Positions 49,314 to 60,723 of a DNA stretch of 64,000 bases are shown in pieces. The stretch covers positions 1 to 64,000 of the forward strand of contig MPNH01000018.1 of NCBI GenBank assembly GCA_002238925.1, read 5' to 3'. This DNA comes from Spirochaetaceae bacterium bin103 (GTDB lineage Bacteria; Spirochaetota; Spirochaetia; SZUA-6; Bin103). The translations under genes and the position numbers were made by a program. Numbering within the stretch: the first letter of the stretch is position 1; every line of letters starts with the position of its first letter. The notes beneath the pieces are model-generated. The model had not been told where the DNA came from and ran no database searches. It saw only the letters and a program-made list of their open reading frames with translations.

Positions 49314-50186
49314 ATGGCCGGCGGGCCCAACGACCGCGCGCGCGAGGTAACGGTGGTGCGGGTGCGAGGCGCGAGCGGCCGGCGGGTGCCCGACCTGCTC
49401 GCGGTCGAAGAACCGCTCGAGATCCGCATCCACCAAGCCGGCACGCGGGCGGCCGAGGGCGAACGCAACGTCGCGGTAACCATGCGCACGCCCGGCAACG
49501 ACTTCGAGCTGGCGGCCGGATTCCTGTACAATGAGGGGTTCATCCGCGGGTCCGGCGACCTGGCCGACGTCAGCTACTGCCCGCGTGAGGACAACGTCGT
49601 GCGCGCCGCGCTGGCCTGCGACAGCAGCCACATCGCCGCCCGCGGCGCCGATGCCCGCGGCGAGCAGTTGCCGGCCAGTTCCAGTTGCGGGGTGTGCGGC
49701 AAGGATTCCATTGCCGCGGTGCTGGCCACCATTCCGGAGCCGCCCGCCCGCGGCGGCGCCGCGACCGGGCCGGCCGTGGACGTGGCGGTGCTGCACGGCC
49801 TGCCGGACGAGTTGCGCCGCCACCAGCGCACGTTCGCACAGACCGGCGGACTGCACGCTGCGGCGTGGTTCGACGCCGGCGGCGGGCTGCGGCTGCTGCG
49901 CGAGGACATAGGCCGCCACAACGCGCTCGACAAGCTGGTCGGCCACGCGCTGCTCGCCGGCGTGCTGCCGCTCGGCGACGCGGTGGTGCTGTTCAGCGGC
50001 CGCACCGGATTCGAACTGGTGCAGAAGGCGGCGTGCGCCGGAATCCGCTTCCTGGCGGCGGTCGGCGCTCCCTCCAGCCTGGCCTGCGAACTGGCGGCCG
50101 AACTGGACATTACCCTGGTCGGATTCCTGCGCGACGGCCGGTGCAACATCTACACGGGCGCCGACCGGGTCACGGGGGTCGGCTAG
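49314..50186 (+). CDS. fdhD: FdhD, formate dehydrogenase sulfurtransferase
   Basis: A 290-residue FdhD, which transfers sulfur from IscS to the Mo-bisMGD cofactor before its insertion into formate dehydrogenase and is needed for that enzyme's activity. Motifs are VAVTMRTPGNDFELAAGFLYNEG, the Cys loop SSCGVCGKDS with both catalytic Cys, FAQTGGLHAA, REDIGRHNALDKLVG and LVGFLRDGRCNIY. ATG 49314 begins two bases after the GAF gene. It is convergent with the formate dehydrogenase operon, whose last stop is nine bases away. Confidence 0.95.
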   Translation: MAGGPNDRAREVTVVRVRGASGRRVPDLLAVEEPLEIRIHQAGTRAAEGERNVAVTMRTPGNDFELAAGFLYNEGFIRGSGDLADVSYCPREDNVVRAALACDSSHIAARGADARGEQLPASSSCGVCGKDSIAAVLATIPEPPARGGAATGPAVDVAVLHGLPDELRRHQRTFAQTGGLHAAAWFDAGGGLRLLREDIGRHNALDKLVGHALLAGVLPLGDAVVLFSGRTGFELVQKAACAGIRFLAAVGAPSSLACELAAELDITLVGFLRDGRCNIYTGADRVTGVG

Positions 50187-50195
50187 TTCGTCGAG

Positions 50196-51121
50196 CTACG
50201 GCTTGTCCGGGCGGTTCTGTACGAACTGGAAGCCGAAGCGCCCCTTGATGCACAGGTGGCCGTGGGTCACCGAGTGGTCTTCCGGCGAGGTAACCTTGAC
50301 GATCTCCTCATCCTGCACGTGCAGCTCCAGGTTGCAGCCCACGCCGCAGTAGGAGCAGACGGTGCGGGTCACGCTCTGGCGCTCCTCGTCCCAGGTGCCG
50401 GCGGCGCGGTGGTCGTACTCGCTCTTGAACATCAGCGCACCGGTCGGGCACACGCCGATGCAGTTGCCGCAGTAAACGCACGCCGAATCGGGCAGCGGCT
50501 GCTCGTACTCGGTGGCGATGCGGGCATCGAAGCCACGCCCCGCCACCGCGATGGCGAACGTGTTCTGGGCGTCCTCGCCGCATGCCTCGACGCACTTGTA
50601 GCAAAGGATGCAGCGCTTGTAGTCGCGCACGTACAGGTCGTCCTCCACCTTGGCCGGCTGGCCGACGGTGGCCGCGGTGCTGCCGTCCGGCATGGCGTGG
50701 TGGCCGGCGTGCTGCCGCTCCCGCTCGCCGGGCGCGGCGGCGGGCGCGGACGGCCCGAAGCGCTCCGGTTCGGCACCGTAGTCGGCCTGCCAGCGTTGCA
50801 GCGCCTCGCCGGCGCAGCTCAGGTCCACCGAAGAGGCGAGCAGCTCCAGCACCAGGCGGCGGCTGTGGCGCACCCGCTCCGAGTCGGTGCGCACCTGCAT
50901 ACCCTCCGCGGCGGCGCGTGCGCACGCCGGCACCAGGGTGCGCGAGCCCTCCAGCTCCACCACGCACACCCGGCAGGCGTTAACCGGCGTAAGGTTGTCC
51001 GCGAAGCACATGGTCGGTGTGTCGATCTCCAACTGCCGGCAGGCATCCAGAATGGTGGCGCCTTCCGCCACCTGTACCGTGCGCCCGTCCACCGTCAGGG
51101 CCACGCTGCGCTGCGTTTCGT

Positions 51122-51125
<4 letters not shown>
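50196..51125 (-). CDS. FDH Fe-S subunit carrying the detached MGD [4Fe-4S] domain
   Basis: A 309-residue electron-transfer subunit that matches the N-terminal third of FdsA/NuoG-like formate dehydrogenases. Residues 1-80 are a [2Fe-2S] ferredoxin domain (C-x10-C-x2-C-x13-C pattern around TMCFADNLTPVNACRVC and LVPACA), followed by a His-Cys type NuoG segment, two [4Fe-4S] sites (CILCYKCVEAC and CVYCGNCIGVC) and, at residues 257-300, the bis-MGD [4Fe-4S] motif CSYCGVGC with a fourth Cys in LCIKGRFG. The protein stops eight residues later, exactly where the MGD-binding domain should begin; that domain is a separate protein (53125-55038). ATG 51125 overlaps the preceding stop (ATGA). Confidence 0.9.
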
Positions 51126-53124
<1,999 letters not shown>

Positions 53125-53125
<1 letters not shown>

Positions 53126-55038
53126 CAGTGGGCGGCGCCGGCCGGCGCGGCGATCTTGTCGATGCGGACAGCGGTGGCCTTGAACTCGGCGGTGCCCGAT
53201 TTCTGGTCCCAGGCGTCGATGGTGAGCCGGTTGGTATCCACCCGGTCCGGGAAGTGCAGGGTCATGAACACCAGGCCGGGGCGCAGCACGTCGACGTACC
53301 GGGCCCTGACCTCGAGCGCGCCGCGGCGCGAGCTGACCTGTACCCGTTCGCCATCGTCGATGCCCAGCCGGCGGCCATCCTCGGGGCAGATGTCGACCGT
53401 GTCGCCAGTGCGAATCGGCGACCGGAATCCGCCGGTCTGTACCCCCGTGTTGTAGGAGTCGAGGGTGCGTCCGGTGGTCAAGCGCAACGGAAACTGGTCG
53501 TCCAGCACGTCCACCGGCGGCCGGTGCTGCAGCGCATGGAACGGCGCCGCCGGCCCTTCGAGCGGAACCCGCCACAGGCGATCGTGCAGGATCGGGCTGC
53601 CCGGGTGGCGGTCGTGCGGACACGGCCACTGAATGCCGCCCATCGCCTCGAGGCGCGCGTAGCTCATGCCGGTGTGCATCGGCGACAGCGAGCGCACTTC
53701 GTCCCACACCTGTTCGGCGCTCGGTGTACCCCAGTCGTGACCGAGCAGGCGCGCCAGATCGCCCAGAATCGCCATGTCGTCACGCGCCTGGCCGGGCGGC
53801 GACAGCGCCTTGCGCACCCGCTGCACGCGCCGCTCGCTGCTGGTCACGGTGCCCTCCGACTCCGCCCACGATGCGGCCGCCGGCAGCACCACGTCCGCCA
53901 TCGCGGCGGTGCGGGGCAGGAAGATGTACTGCACGATCAGGTGATCGAGACCGCTGAGCAAGGCGCGGGCGCGCTCGCCGTCGGCCTCCGACTGCGCCGG
54001 GTTCTCGCCGATCACGTACAGCGTGGTCAGATCGCCGTGCTCCATCGCCTCGAACATCTGGGACAGGTGCCAGCCGTTGGCGGATGGCACCGGCACGCCC
54101 CAGGCAGCCTCGAACTTGCCGCGCAGCGCGTCGTTCTGCACATCCTGGAAGCCGGGCAGCTTGTTGGGCAGGGCGCCCATGTCGCCGCCGCCCTGCACGT
54201 TGTTCTGACCACGCAGCGGGTTGATACCGGAGCCGTAGCGCCCCACGTGGCCGGTGAGCAGCGCGAGGTTGATCAGGGCGAGCACGTTGTCGACCGCGTT
54301 GTGATGTTCGGTGATGCCCAGCGTCCAGCACAACTGGGCCCGGTCTGCGGTCGCGTAGGCGTGCGCCAGGCCGCGGATCGCCTCTGCCGGAACACCGGTC
54401 AGCTCTTCGCCGCGCGCCAGGGTAAAGGGCTCGACCGAACGGCGGTACTCGTCGAAACCGGTGGTAGCGTGCTCGATGAAAGCGCGGTTCTCCAGGCCGG
54501 CGGCGATGATCTCGCGCGCCACCGCGTTGGACAGCGCCACGTCGGAACCCACGTCGAGCCCCAGCCACAGATCAGCCCACTGCGCCGAACTGGTGCGGCG
54601 CGGGTCCACGACCATCGTGCGCGCGCCGTTGTGAATCCCCTTCAACACATGGTGAAAGAAGATCGGATGGGTCTCCCGCGCGTTGGAGCCCCACAGGATG
54701 ATGAGGTCGGTATCCTCCACTTCCCCGTAGGAACTGGTACCGCCTCCGGCACCGAATACCGTCGCCAGACCGACGACGCTCGGTGCGTGTCAGGTGCGGT
54801 TACAGCTATCGATGTTGTTGCTGCCGACCGCCACCCGGGCGAACTTCTGGGCCAGGAAGTTCATCTCGTTGGTCGCCTTCGAGCAGCTGAACAGCCCGAA
54901 CGCCCGCGTGGGGCCACGCTCCCTGGCGGCCGCGATACCCTGGGCCGCGCGCCGCAGCGCCTCGTCCCAGCTCGCCGGCCGCAGCTTGCCGCCGCTGCGC
55001 ACCAGCGGCTCCGTCAGTCGTGTGTAAGCTTGTCGCAT
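53125..55038 (-). CDS. fdhA: Selenocysteine formate dehydrogenase, MGD-binding subunit
   Basis: Catalytic subunit of formate dehydrogenase, 637 residues when the TGA at 54790-54792 is read as selenocysteine (codon 83). The coding sequence continues without a break through it: NIDSCNRT-U-HAPSVVGLATVFG is the classical Sec/Cys site with the catalytic His next to it. Other motifs are ELINLA-like LALINLALLTGHVGRYGSGINPLRGQNNVQG, IIGENPAQSEAD-like VIGENPAQS and the C-terminal cap LTTGRTLDSYNTGVQT with TLHFPD. The N-terminal [4Fe-4S] domain (about 55 residues) is missing from this protein and is found in the subunit encoded at 50196-51125. ATG 55038 (MRQAYTRLTEPLV) starts just after the usual domain boundary. 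A SECIS hairpin lies immediately downstream of the TGA. No sel genes are in the window. Confidence 0.92.
54749..54786 (-). promoter_or_regulatory. Bacterial SECIS element
   Basis: Beginning three bases after the UGA, a seven-pair outer stem (54786-54780 with 54755-54749) encloses a seven-pair inner stem (54778-54772 with 54766-54760) closed by the loop GGUCU (54771-54767). One unpaired base on the 5' side and four on the 3' side separate the two stems. The loop starts 18 bases after the UGA, within the known range, and GGUCU is the same apical loop that SelB recognises in E. coli fdhF. Confidence 0.85.
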
Positions 55039-55079
55039 GATCGTGTCGCGCCTAATCTACCGGGTAGCGACAGCGCGGT

Positions 55080-56342
55080 CTATCCGCTGCGCCAGGGAAC
55101 GATCGCCCCGTCGTCGGTGCAGGCAGGCTCGTAGTCGCTGTCCTGGGTGAGGACGCTGCCCGCGGCGTGGGCCCGGTCCGCCGCCGCCTGGCTGAGCAGC
55201 AGGGTTTCGAGAGCGAGGGTGTTGCGAACGCGCACTACCGCCGCATCCCGCACCGTGGCGCCGCAGGTGTGGATGGCCCAGCGTAGCGCCTCGGCGTCGT
55301 CTGCGGCTACCAGCGGCATGCGGCCGCGCTCCAGGAAGGTACTGGTGAGCACGTTGGCGTTGGTCACCTCGTGGTCCACCTGCCGCGCGAAGCGGCGGGT
55401 GGTGACGTCGGCAAGGCCGATGCCGAGCGCGTTGCCGTGCGATGCCTCGGTCAGGCCGAGCACGACGATGCGGCGCACCCGCGGCGCCTCCGGCTCGGCG
55501 ACTCCGGCAATGCCGATGCGGCCGACCACGTTGGTGTCCATGCCGGTGCCGCTGATCTCCTTGCCGATCTCGTCCAGCACGAGCACATCGATCTGATCGA
55601 GCGGCAGGGAGGCCATGTTGAGCCGCGCCTGCGCCAGGCATTGTGCCTCCACCGACGGAATGTCGGCGGCGCGCGCCGCCCGCACCACGGCGGTCTGCTC
55701 GCGGCCGTCCTCCACCAGCGCCACGCCGCCGAGCAGCTTGCCGGACGCCCGCACCACATCGAACGCCGGCCGGATCAGGTGCGCCAGCCCAAACACGCCG
55801 CGAAAGTGGATTGCCTCGGCGCCGCGGCGCTTGCCGAGCCCGATCACCGCCATCTTGACCAGGCCGCTCTCCACCGGCCCGTGGAAGTCGGTGTGCGGCT
55901 TGACGCGGTTGACCACCAGCACGGCGTCCGCTTCGTACGCGTTGCGGTCCATGAACACGCGTACCGGCGGATCGCCGGCGGTGCCCAGTTCCACCGCCTC
56001 CATGGTGGCGCGCACCGGCGCCCCCATCGACTCGGAGGTAATTCCCCAGCCGGCCAGCACCTCGCGCTGGCCTTCCGCGGTGGCGCCGCCGTGGCTGCCC
56101 ATCGCCGGCACGATGAACGGCTGCGCGCCATGGCGGCGCAGCCAGTCGACGATACGCCGCGCCACCAGGGCATAGTTGGCGACCCCGCGGCTGCCCAACC
56201 CCACCGCGATCCGGCGCCCCGCCACGTCGGCGCTGCCGAACGTACCGGTCAGCGTCTTCTGCACCTCCGCCCCCATATCCGCCAGGCCGGCGCCCGGCAG
56301 CGCGCAGCGAAACCGCGCCAAGCGCGGCAACTCCTGTTCCAT
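55080..56342 (-). CDS. larA: LarA-family (nickel-dependent racemase-like) protein
   Basis: A 420-residue LarA/DUF2088 protein, the family of nickel-pincer lactate racemase and related 2-hydroxyacid racemases or epimerases. The N-domain has IAVGLGSRGVANY and the His loop PAMGSHGGATAEGQ; the central part VLVVNRVKPHTDFHGPVESGLVKMAVIGLGKRRGAEAIH contains a Lys and His that correspond to the pincer Lys and substrate His of LarA. Only LarA itself catalyses lactate racemisation; relatives act on other acids such as malate or phenyllactate, and none of the cofactor genes larB, larC or larE is here. It overlaps the murB stop by one base, and fdhA follows 41 bases later. Confidence 0.8.
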   Translation of the reverse strand: MEQELPRLARFRCALPGAGLADMGAEVQKTLTGTFGSADVAGRRIAVGLGSRGVANYALVARRIVDWLRRHGAQPFIVPAMGSHGGATAEGQREVLAGWGITSESMGAPVRATMEAVELGTAGDPPVRVFMDRNAYEADAVLVVNRVKPHTDFHGPVESGLVKMAVIGLGKRRGAEAIHFRGVFGLAHLIRPAFDVVRASGKLLGGVALVEDGREQTAVVRAARAADIPSVEAQCLAQARLNMASLPLDQIDVLVLDEIGKEISGTGMDTNVVGRIGIAGVAEPEAPRVRRIVVLGLTEASHGNALGIGLADVTTRRFARQVDHEVTNANVLTSTFLERGRMPLVAADDAEALRWAIHTCGATVRDAAVVRVRNTLALETLLLSQAAADRAHAAGSVLTQDSDYEPACTDDGAIVPWRSG

Positions 56343-57388
56343 CAGCCTTCCTCCCAGGTGCCGACTAGGCGCACCTCTCGTTCCAGCGCTACGGCGAAGC
56401 GTTCAGCTACCGCCTCTTCCACCGCGGTGGCGGCGGCGAGCAGGTCGGCGCCGGTGGCGCCGCCGTGGTTGACCAGCACCAGGGCGTGGCGCTCGGCCAC
56501 GCCGGCCCGCCCGAAGCGGCGCCCGCGCAGGCCGCACGCCTCGATCAACTGCGCCGCCGGCACCTTGAAGCCGCCGGCCACCGCCATGCCGGCGATGTGC
56601 GGGCAGCGCTCCCGGATCTGCGCGTAGCGGTCGGGGAGCAGCACCGGGTTCTTGAAGAAGGAGCCGGCGTTGGGCAGCGTATCGGGATCGGGCAGCTTGC
56701 GGCGGCGCAGGCGGACGACCGCCCGGCTCACGTCGGCGATCGTGGGCTCGGTCACCGCCATCTGCGCCAGTTCCTCGCGCACGCCGGTATAGGCCAGCTT
56801 CAACCGCGGGCGCTTGTCGAGCCGCAGGCGCACGCGGGCAATCAGCATGCGGTCGCGCAAGGCCTGCTTGAACACGCTGTCTCGGTAGCCGAACGCGCAT
56901 GCGGCCGCATCCATGGTGCGCGGCTCGCCGCCGGCCAGCGGCACCGCCTCCAGGTCGACGAACACGTCGGAGAGTTGCGCCCCGTAAGCGCCGATGTTCT
57001 GAATCGGCGCCGCGCCCACCGACCCGGGGATCAGGCTCAGGTTCTCGAGGCCGCCCCAGCCGCGCGCCACGGTGAACTCCACCAGCCGGTGCCAGTCGTG
57101 ACCGGCGCCCGCCGTGACGGTGACCGAATCCGCATCCTCCTGCACGGCGATGCCGGCGGCCCGCGGCATGATTACCACGCCGGGGTAGTTACCGGCAAAC
57201 AGGACGTTGCTGCCGCCGCCGAGCACCATGCGCGGCAGGCCGTCGAAGCGCGGCTCCGCGAACAGGTTGGCCAACTCGCGCGCCACCGGCTCGGATGCAG
57301 CGCTGCCGAGGCGCACCAGGTAGCGCGCCGTGGCCGCCACCCGCAGCGTGTTGCAGGCGGCCAGGGAGGCGTTTGCCTCGACCTGCAC
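56342..57388 (-). CDS. murB: UDP-N-acetylenolpyruvoylglucosamine reductase MurB
   Basis: FAD-dependent reduction of UDP-GlcNAc-enolpyruvate to UDP-MurNAc, 348 residues. The FAD region has NTLRV near the N-terminus and MVLGGGSNVLFA, then GLENLSLIPGSVGAAPIQNIGAYG. The catalytic Ser is in PNAGSFFKNPV, and a Tyr-loop segment (FGYRDSVFK) makes this a type I enzyme like that of E. coli. It lies between a dehydrogenase and larA in one operon, apart from murD and murE, so it has no wall-synthesis neighbours here. Confidence 0.94.
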   Translation of the reverse strand: MQVEANASLAACNTLRVAATARYLVRLGSAASEPVARELANLFAEPRFDGLPRMVLGGGSNVLFAGNYPGVVIMPRAAGIAVQEDADSVTVTAGAGHDWHRLVEFTVARGWGGLENLSLIPGSVGAAPIQNIGAYGAQLSDVFVDLEAVPLAGGEPRTMDAAACAFGYRDSVFKQALRDRMLIARVRLRLDKRPRLKLAYTGVREELAQMAVTEPTIADVSRAVVRLRRRKLPDPDTLPNAGSFFKNPVLLPDRYAQIRERCPHIAGMAVAGGFKVPAAQLIEACGLRGRRFGRAGVAERHALVLVNHGGATGADLLAAATAVEEAVAERFAVALEREVRLVGTWEEG

Positions 57389-57413
57389 GGCACCCTCGCG
57401 GCGCGCCGCCCCG

Positions 57414-58301
57414 CTACTCCGCGGCGCCGTTCATGCGCGCGAGCACGTTGTACAGGCCGTGGGTGCCCAGGTCCTCCAGGCCGTCGGCGATGGCGGCGAC
57501 GTAGAATTGGTGCGCCAGCGCCAGTCCCGGCAGGGCCAGGTTCATGGCGCGCGCCTCGGCGAGCGCGATGCCCATGTCCTTGACGAAGTGCTTGATGAAG
57601 AAGCCGGGATCGAAGTTGCCTTGCACGATGCGGCGGCCGAGGTTGTTGATTGACCAGCACGCCGCGGCGCCCTTGCCGATCACGTCGATAATCTCGTCCT
57701 GATCGAGCCCCGCCTGCTGGCCGTACAGCAGCGACTCCACTACCCCAATCATGGTCGAGGCGATCAGGATCTGGTTGCTCATCTTGGTGTGCTGTCCCGC
57801 CCCGGCCGGCCCCATCAGGGCGATGTTTTCGCCCATCACGTCGAACAGCGGCCTGGCGCGATCGAAGTCGGCCTGTGCGCCGCCCACCATGATTGCCAGC
57901 GTTCCGCCGCGCGCCCCCACGTCGCCGCCCGAGACCGGCGCGTCCAGGGCGGCACACCCGCGCTCGGCCGCCGCGGCGGCGATGCGCTTGGCAAGGGAGG
58001 GTTCGGAGGTAGTCATGTCGACCAGCAGCGTCCCCGGCGCCGCGTTGTCCAGAATGGCGCCGTCGCCGAGAAACACCTGCTCCACGTCGCTGGGGTAGCC
58101 GACAATCGCGAACACCACGTCGGAACGGGCGGCCACCGCACCCGGACTGTCACACCACGCGGCTCCGGCCGCCTCCAGGTCGGCGGCCCGCTCGCGGGTA
58201 CGCGTGGACACTGCCACCTCGAACCCCGCCTTGACAATATGCATGCACATGGAGCGTCCCATCACCCCGGTGCCGACCCATCCGATCCTGCGATCCGCCA
58301 T
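57414..58301 (-). CDS. Beta-hydroxyacid dehydrogenase (3-hydroxyisobutyrate type)
   Basis: A 295-residue NAD(P)-dependent dehydrogenase. The Rossmann loop WVGTGVMGRSMCMHI is followed by STRTRERAADL, which has no acidic residue at the end of strand two and so may favour NADP. The substrate motif DAPVSGGDVGARGGTLAIMVGG and the catalytic Lys segment GAGQHTKMSNQILIAS are standard, and the C-terminal helical domain includes NFDPGFFIKHFVKDMGIALAEA. Tartronate semialdehyde, 3-hydroxyisobutyrate, or succinic-semialdehyde-like substrates are all possible. It is the first gene of the operon leading to murB, larA and formate dehydrogenase. Confidence 0.88.
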   Translation of the reverse strand: MADRRIGWVGTGVMGRSMCMHIVKAGFEVAVSTRTRERAADLEAAGAAWCDSPGAVAARSDVVFAIVGYPSDVEQVFLGDGAILDNAAPGTLLVDMTTSEPSLAKRIAAAAAERGCAALDAPVSGGDVGARGGTLAIMVGGAQADFDRARPLFDVMGENIALMGPAGAGQHTKMSNQILIASTMIGVVESLLYGQQAGLDQDEIIDVIGKGAAACWSINNLGRRIVQGNFDPGFFIKHFVKDMGIALAEARAMNLALPGLALAHQFYVAAIADGLEDLGTHGLYNVLARMNGAAE

Positions 58302-58342
58302 ACCGTATTACCCTCGTTCTCTTGCTGCGTTTGCTGCCCGGA

Positions 58343-58370
58343 GTATTACGACGCCCACTACCCCGGTCAA
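58343..58370 (-). promoter_or_regulatory. Promoter of the dehydrogenase-murB-larA-fdh operon
   Basis: On the minus strand TTGACC (58370-58365), a 16-base spacer and TAATAC (58348-58343). The start near 58336 leaves about 35 bases before the ATG, with GAGGG in between. Confidence 0.55.
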
Positions 58371-58409
58371 GGTGCTTGCCCAGATGTCGCGCGCCACGCA
58401 CCATGGCGC

Positions 58410-59588
58410 ATGCCCCGTATCCCGCAACGATTCGGCCAGTCGGCGCGGCTGGCGCAGGTGCAGCCGCCGGTGATCCCGATCATTCACGGCCTGATCCGCG
58501 AGCACCCGGATACCATCACCCTCGGGCAGGGGGTGGTGTACTACGGCCCGCCCCCCGAAACCGAGGCGGTGCTGCGCGATTTCTGGGCCGAGCCGGCCAA
58601 CCACCGCTACGGCGCGGTGTGGGGCATTCCCCCGTTGCGCGAGGCGCTGGCCGCCAAGCTGACGGCCGAAAACGGCATCCGGATCGGCGACGAGCGGCAA
58701 CTGGTGGTCACCGCCGGCGGCAACATGGCGTTCTTCAACGCGCTGCTCGCGATCGCCGATGCCGGCGACGAGATCATCCTGGTCAGCCCGTACTATTTCA
58801 ACCACGAGATGGCGGTGGCCATGGCCAACTGCAAAGCGGTAACGGTGCCGGCCGACGACGCCTATCAGCTCGACGTGGCCGCCATCGCGGCCGCCATCAC
58901 ACCGCGCACGCGCGCGGTGGTAACCATCTCGCCCAACAATCCCACCGGGGCGGTGTATCCGCGTGCCGACCTCCGGGCCGTGAACGAACTGTGCGCCGGG
59001 CGCGGCATCTACCACGTCCACGACGAGGCCTACGAGTATTTCACCTACGGAGAGCACACCCACTTTTCGCCCGGCTCGCTGCCCGGCGCGAGCGCGCATA
59101 CGATTTCGCTGTTCTCGCTCTCCAAGAGCTACGGCTTCGCGAGTTGGCGCATCGGTTACCTGACCATCCCGGCGGCGCTGTACGACGCGGTGGCGAAAAT
59201 ACAGGACACGGTGCTGATTTGCCCGCCGCTGGTGAGCCAGGTGGCGGCGCTGGGGGCGCTGGAGGCGGGGCGTGCCTACTGCCTGGAGCAGCGCAAGCAG
59301 ATCGAACAGGTGCGCGGCACCGCGCTGCGAACGCTCGCCGAACTGGGCGACCGCTGCAAACCGGTAAGCGCGGACGGGGCGTTCTACGTGCTGCTGCGTC
59401 TGCGCCATACCGGCGACCCGATGACCCTGGTGCGCCGCCTGGTGACCGAGCACCGGGTCGCGGTGTTGCCCGGCACCGCCTTCGGGCTGGCCGGCTGCTC
59501 GCTGCGGATCGGTTACGGCGCCCTGACGCCGCGCGACGCGGGAGAAGGGATCGAGCGCCTGGTGAAGGGCATACTGGCCCTCACCTGA
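58410..59588 (+). CDS. Class I/II PLP aminotransferase
   Basis: A 392-residue fold-type I aminotransferase. It has the substrate-lid segment TITLGQGVVYYGPP, YGAVWGIPPLREALAAKL, VTAGGNMAFFNALLAI, TISPNNPTGAVYP with the Asn near PLP, HDEAYEYF with the Asp that binds the pyridine nitrogen, SLSKSYGFASWRIGY with the PLP-binding Lys, and the C-terminal Arg in CSLRIGYG. The best match is to aspartate/aromatic-type enzymes of subgroup I-gamma, but the amino acid substrate cannot be decided. ATG 58410 is used; the frame is open upstream but overlaps the divergent promoter region. It is a single-gene unit. Confidence 0.88.
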   Translation: MPRIPQRFGQSARLAQVQPPVIPIIHGLIREHPDTITLGQGVVYYGPPPETEAVLRDFWAEPANHRYGAVWGIPPLREALAAKLTAENGIRIGDERQLVVTAGGNMAFFNALLAIADAGDEIILVSPYYFNHEMAVAMANCKAVTVPADDAYQLDVAAIAAAITPRTRAVVTISPNNPTGAVYPRADLRAVNELCAGRGIYHVHDEAYEYFTYGEHTHFSPGSLPGASAHTISLFSLSKSYGFASWRIGYLTIPAALYDAVAKIQDTVLICPPLVSQVAALGALEAGRAYCLEQRKQIEQVRGTALRTLAELGDRCKPVSADGAFYVLLRLRHTGDPMTLVRRLVTEHRVAVLPGTAFGLAGCSLRIGYGALTPRDAGEGIERLVKGILALT

Positions 59589-59670
59589 GGGGCGCTGAAA
59601 GCACCGGACGAGCACGGGCAAGCCGGCGGCGCCATGCGCGCGCACCGCAGCCGGTGCCGCGCCTGCCGGT

Positions 59671-60723
59671 CTAGCGCGAGGAGGCGCCGGTGGCCGGTTG
59701 GCCCGCGCGGGCCATTTGCGCCGCGCACAGGATCGCCTGGATCATGCTGTCCTCCGAGGCGCGTCCGGTGCCGGCGACGTCGAAGGCGGTGCCGTGATCA
59801 ACCGAGACGCGGATCACCGGGATGCCGAGCGTGACGTTGACGCCGTCGACCGCGCTCCAGACGCCGGCGCCGTTGTCCCAAGTGAAGCCGACCACCTTCA
59901 GCGGAATGTGGCCCTGGTCGTGGTACATCGCCACCACCAGGTCGTAGTAGCCGCCGTTGGCCTTGGGAAACAGGGTGTCTGCCGGCAGCGGCCCCTCCAC
60001 CACCATGCCGGCGGCGCGCGCCGCCTCGATGGCGGGCACGATCTGCGTGCGCTCTTCGCTGCCGAACAGGCCGCCGTCGCCGGCGTGCGGATTGAGGCCG
60101 GCCACCCCGATGCGCGGCGCCGCGATGCCGAGCCGGCGGCCGGCCTCGTGGGCCAGGCGGATCACCGTCTCGACGCGCTGCCGGGTGACCCGCTCGCACG
60201 CCTCGCGCAGCGACACGTGGGTGGACACGTGCACGACGCGCAGGGCGCCGGCCATCAACAGCATGGCGTAGTCGCGAGTGCCGGTGAGGTGGGCGTAGAT
60301 CTCGGTCTGGCCGGCGAACCGGAAGCCGGCCAGGTTGAGCGCCTCCTTGTGGATCGGGCCGGTCACCGTGGCGGCGGCGGTACCGGCGCGCGCCAGTTCC
60401 ACCGCGCGCGCGATGGCGTGGTAGCCGGCCGCCCCCGCCGCCGCCGACACTTCGCCGCGCGGCAGCTCCGCCAACGGCGCCGTCTCGCTGGCCGCCACGT
60501 TGACGTACTCCGGCCCCCAGCGCGCTGCACCGGGATCGGTGAACGGCACGATGCGCGCGCCGCTGCCGACGATGCGCGCCGCTGCGGCAAACACCTCCGC
60601 CGAGCCCACCAGGAGCGGCCGGCACGCGCCCTGCACCCGCTCGTCGGCCAGTGCCTTGACCGCGATCTCGGGGCCGACCCCGGCCGGATCGCCCATCGTG
60701 ATTGCCAGCAGCGGAGCACGCAT
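59671..60723 (-). CDS. pdxA: PdxA-family 4-hydroxythreonine-4-phosphate dehydrogenase
   Basis: A 350-residue PdxA-type enzyme. The N-terminus ITMGDPAGVGPEI is the family signature, TGPIHKEALNLAG carries the first metal His, NPHAGDGGLFGSEE the second, and VVAMYHDQGHIPLK the third, followed by GVNVTLGIPVIRVSVDHGTAFD. True PdxA acts in vitamin B6 synthesis; close relatives (PdxA2 and sugar-acid enzymes such as DenD/LtnD partners) act on four-carbon sugar acids, and the upstream Gfo/Idh gene makes this alternative worth considering. ATG 60723 overlaps the upstream stop by one base once the upstream gene is read in its correct frame. Confidence 0.9.
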   Translation of the reverse strand: MRAPLLAITMGDPAGVGPEIAVKALADERVQGACRPLLVGSAEVFAAAARIVGSGARIVPFTDPGAARWGPEYVNVAASETAPLAELPRGEVSAAAGAAGYHAIARAVELARAGTAAATVTGPIHKEALNLAGFRFAGQTEIYAHLTGTRDYAMLLMAGALRVVHVSTHVSLREACERVTRQRVETVIRLAHEAGRRLGIAAPRIGVAGLNPHAGDGGLFGSEERTQIVPAIEAARAAGMVVEGPLPADTLFPKANGGYYDLVVAMYHDQGHIPLKVVGFTWDNGAGVWSAVDGVNVTLGIPVIRVSVDHGTAFDVAGTGRASEDSMIQAILCAAQMARAGQPATGASSR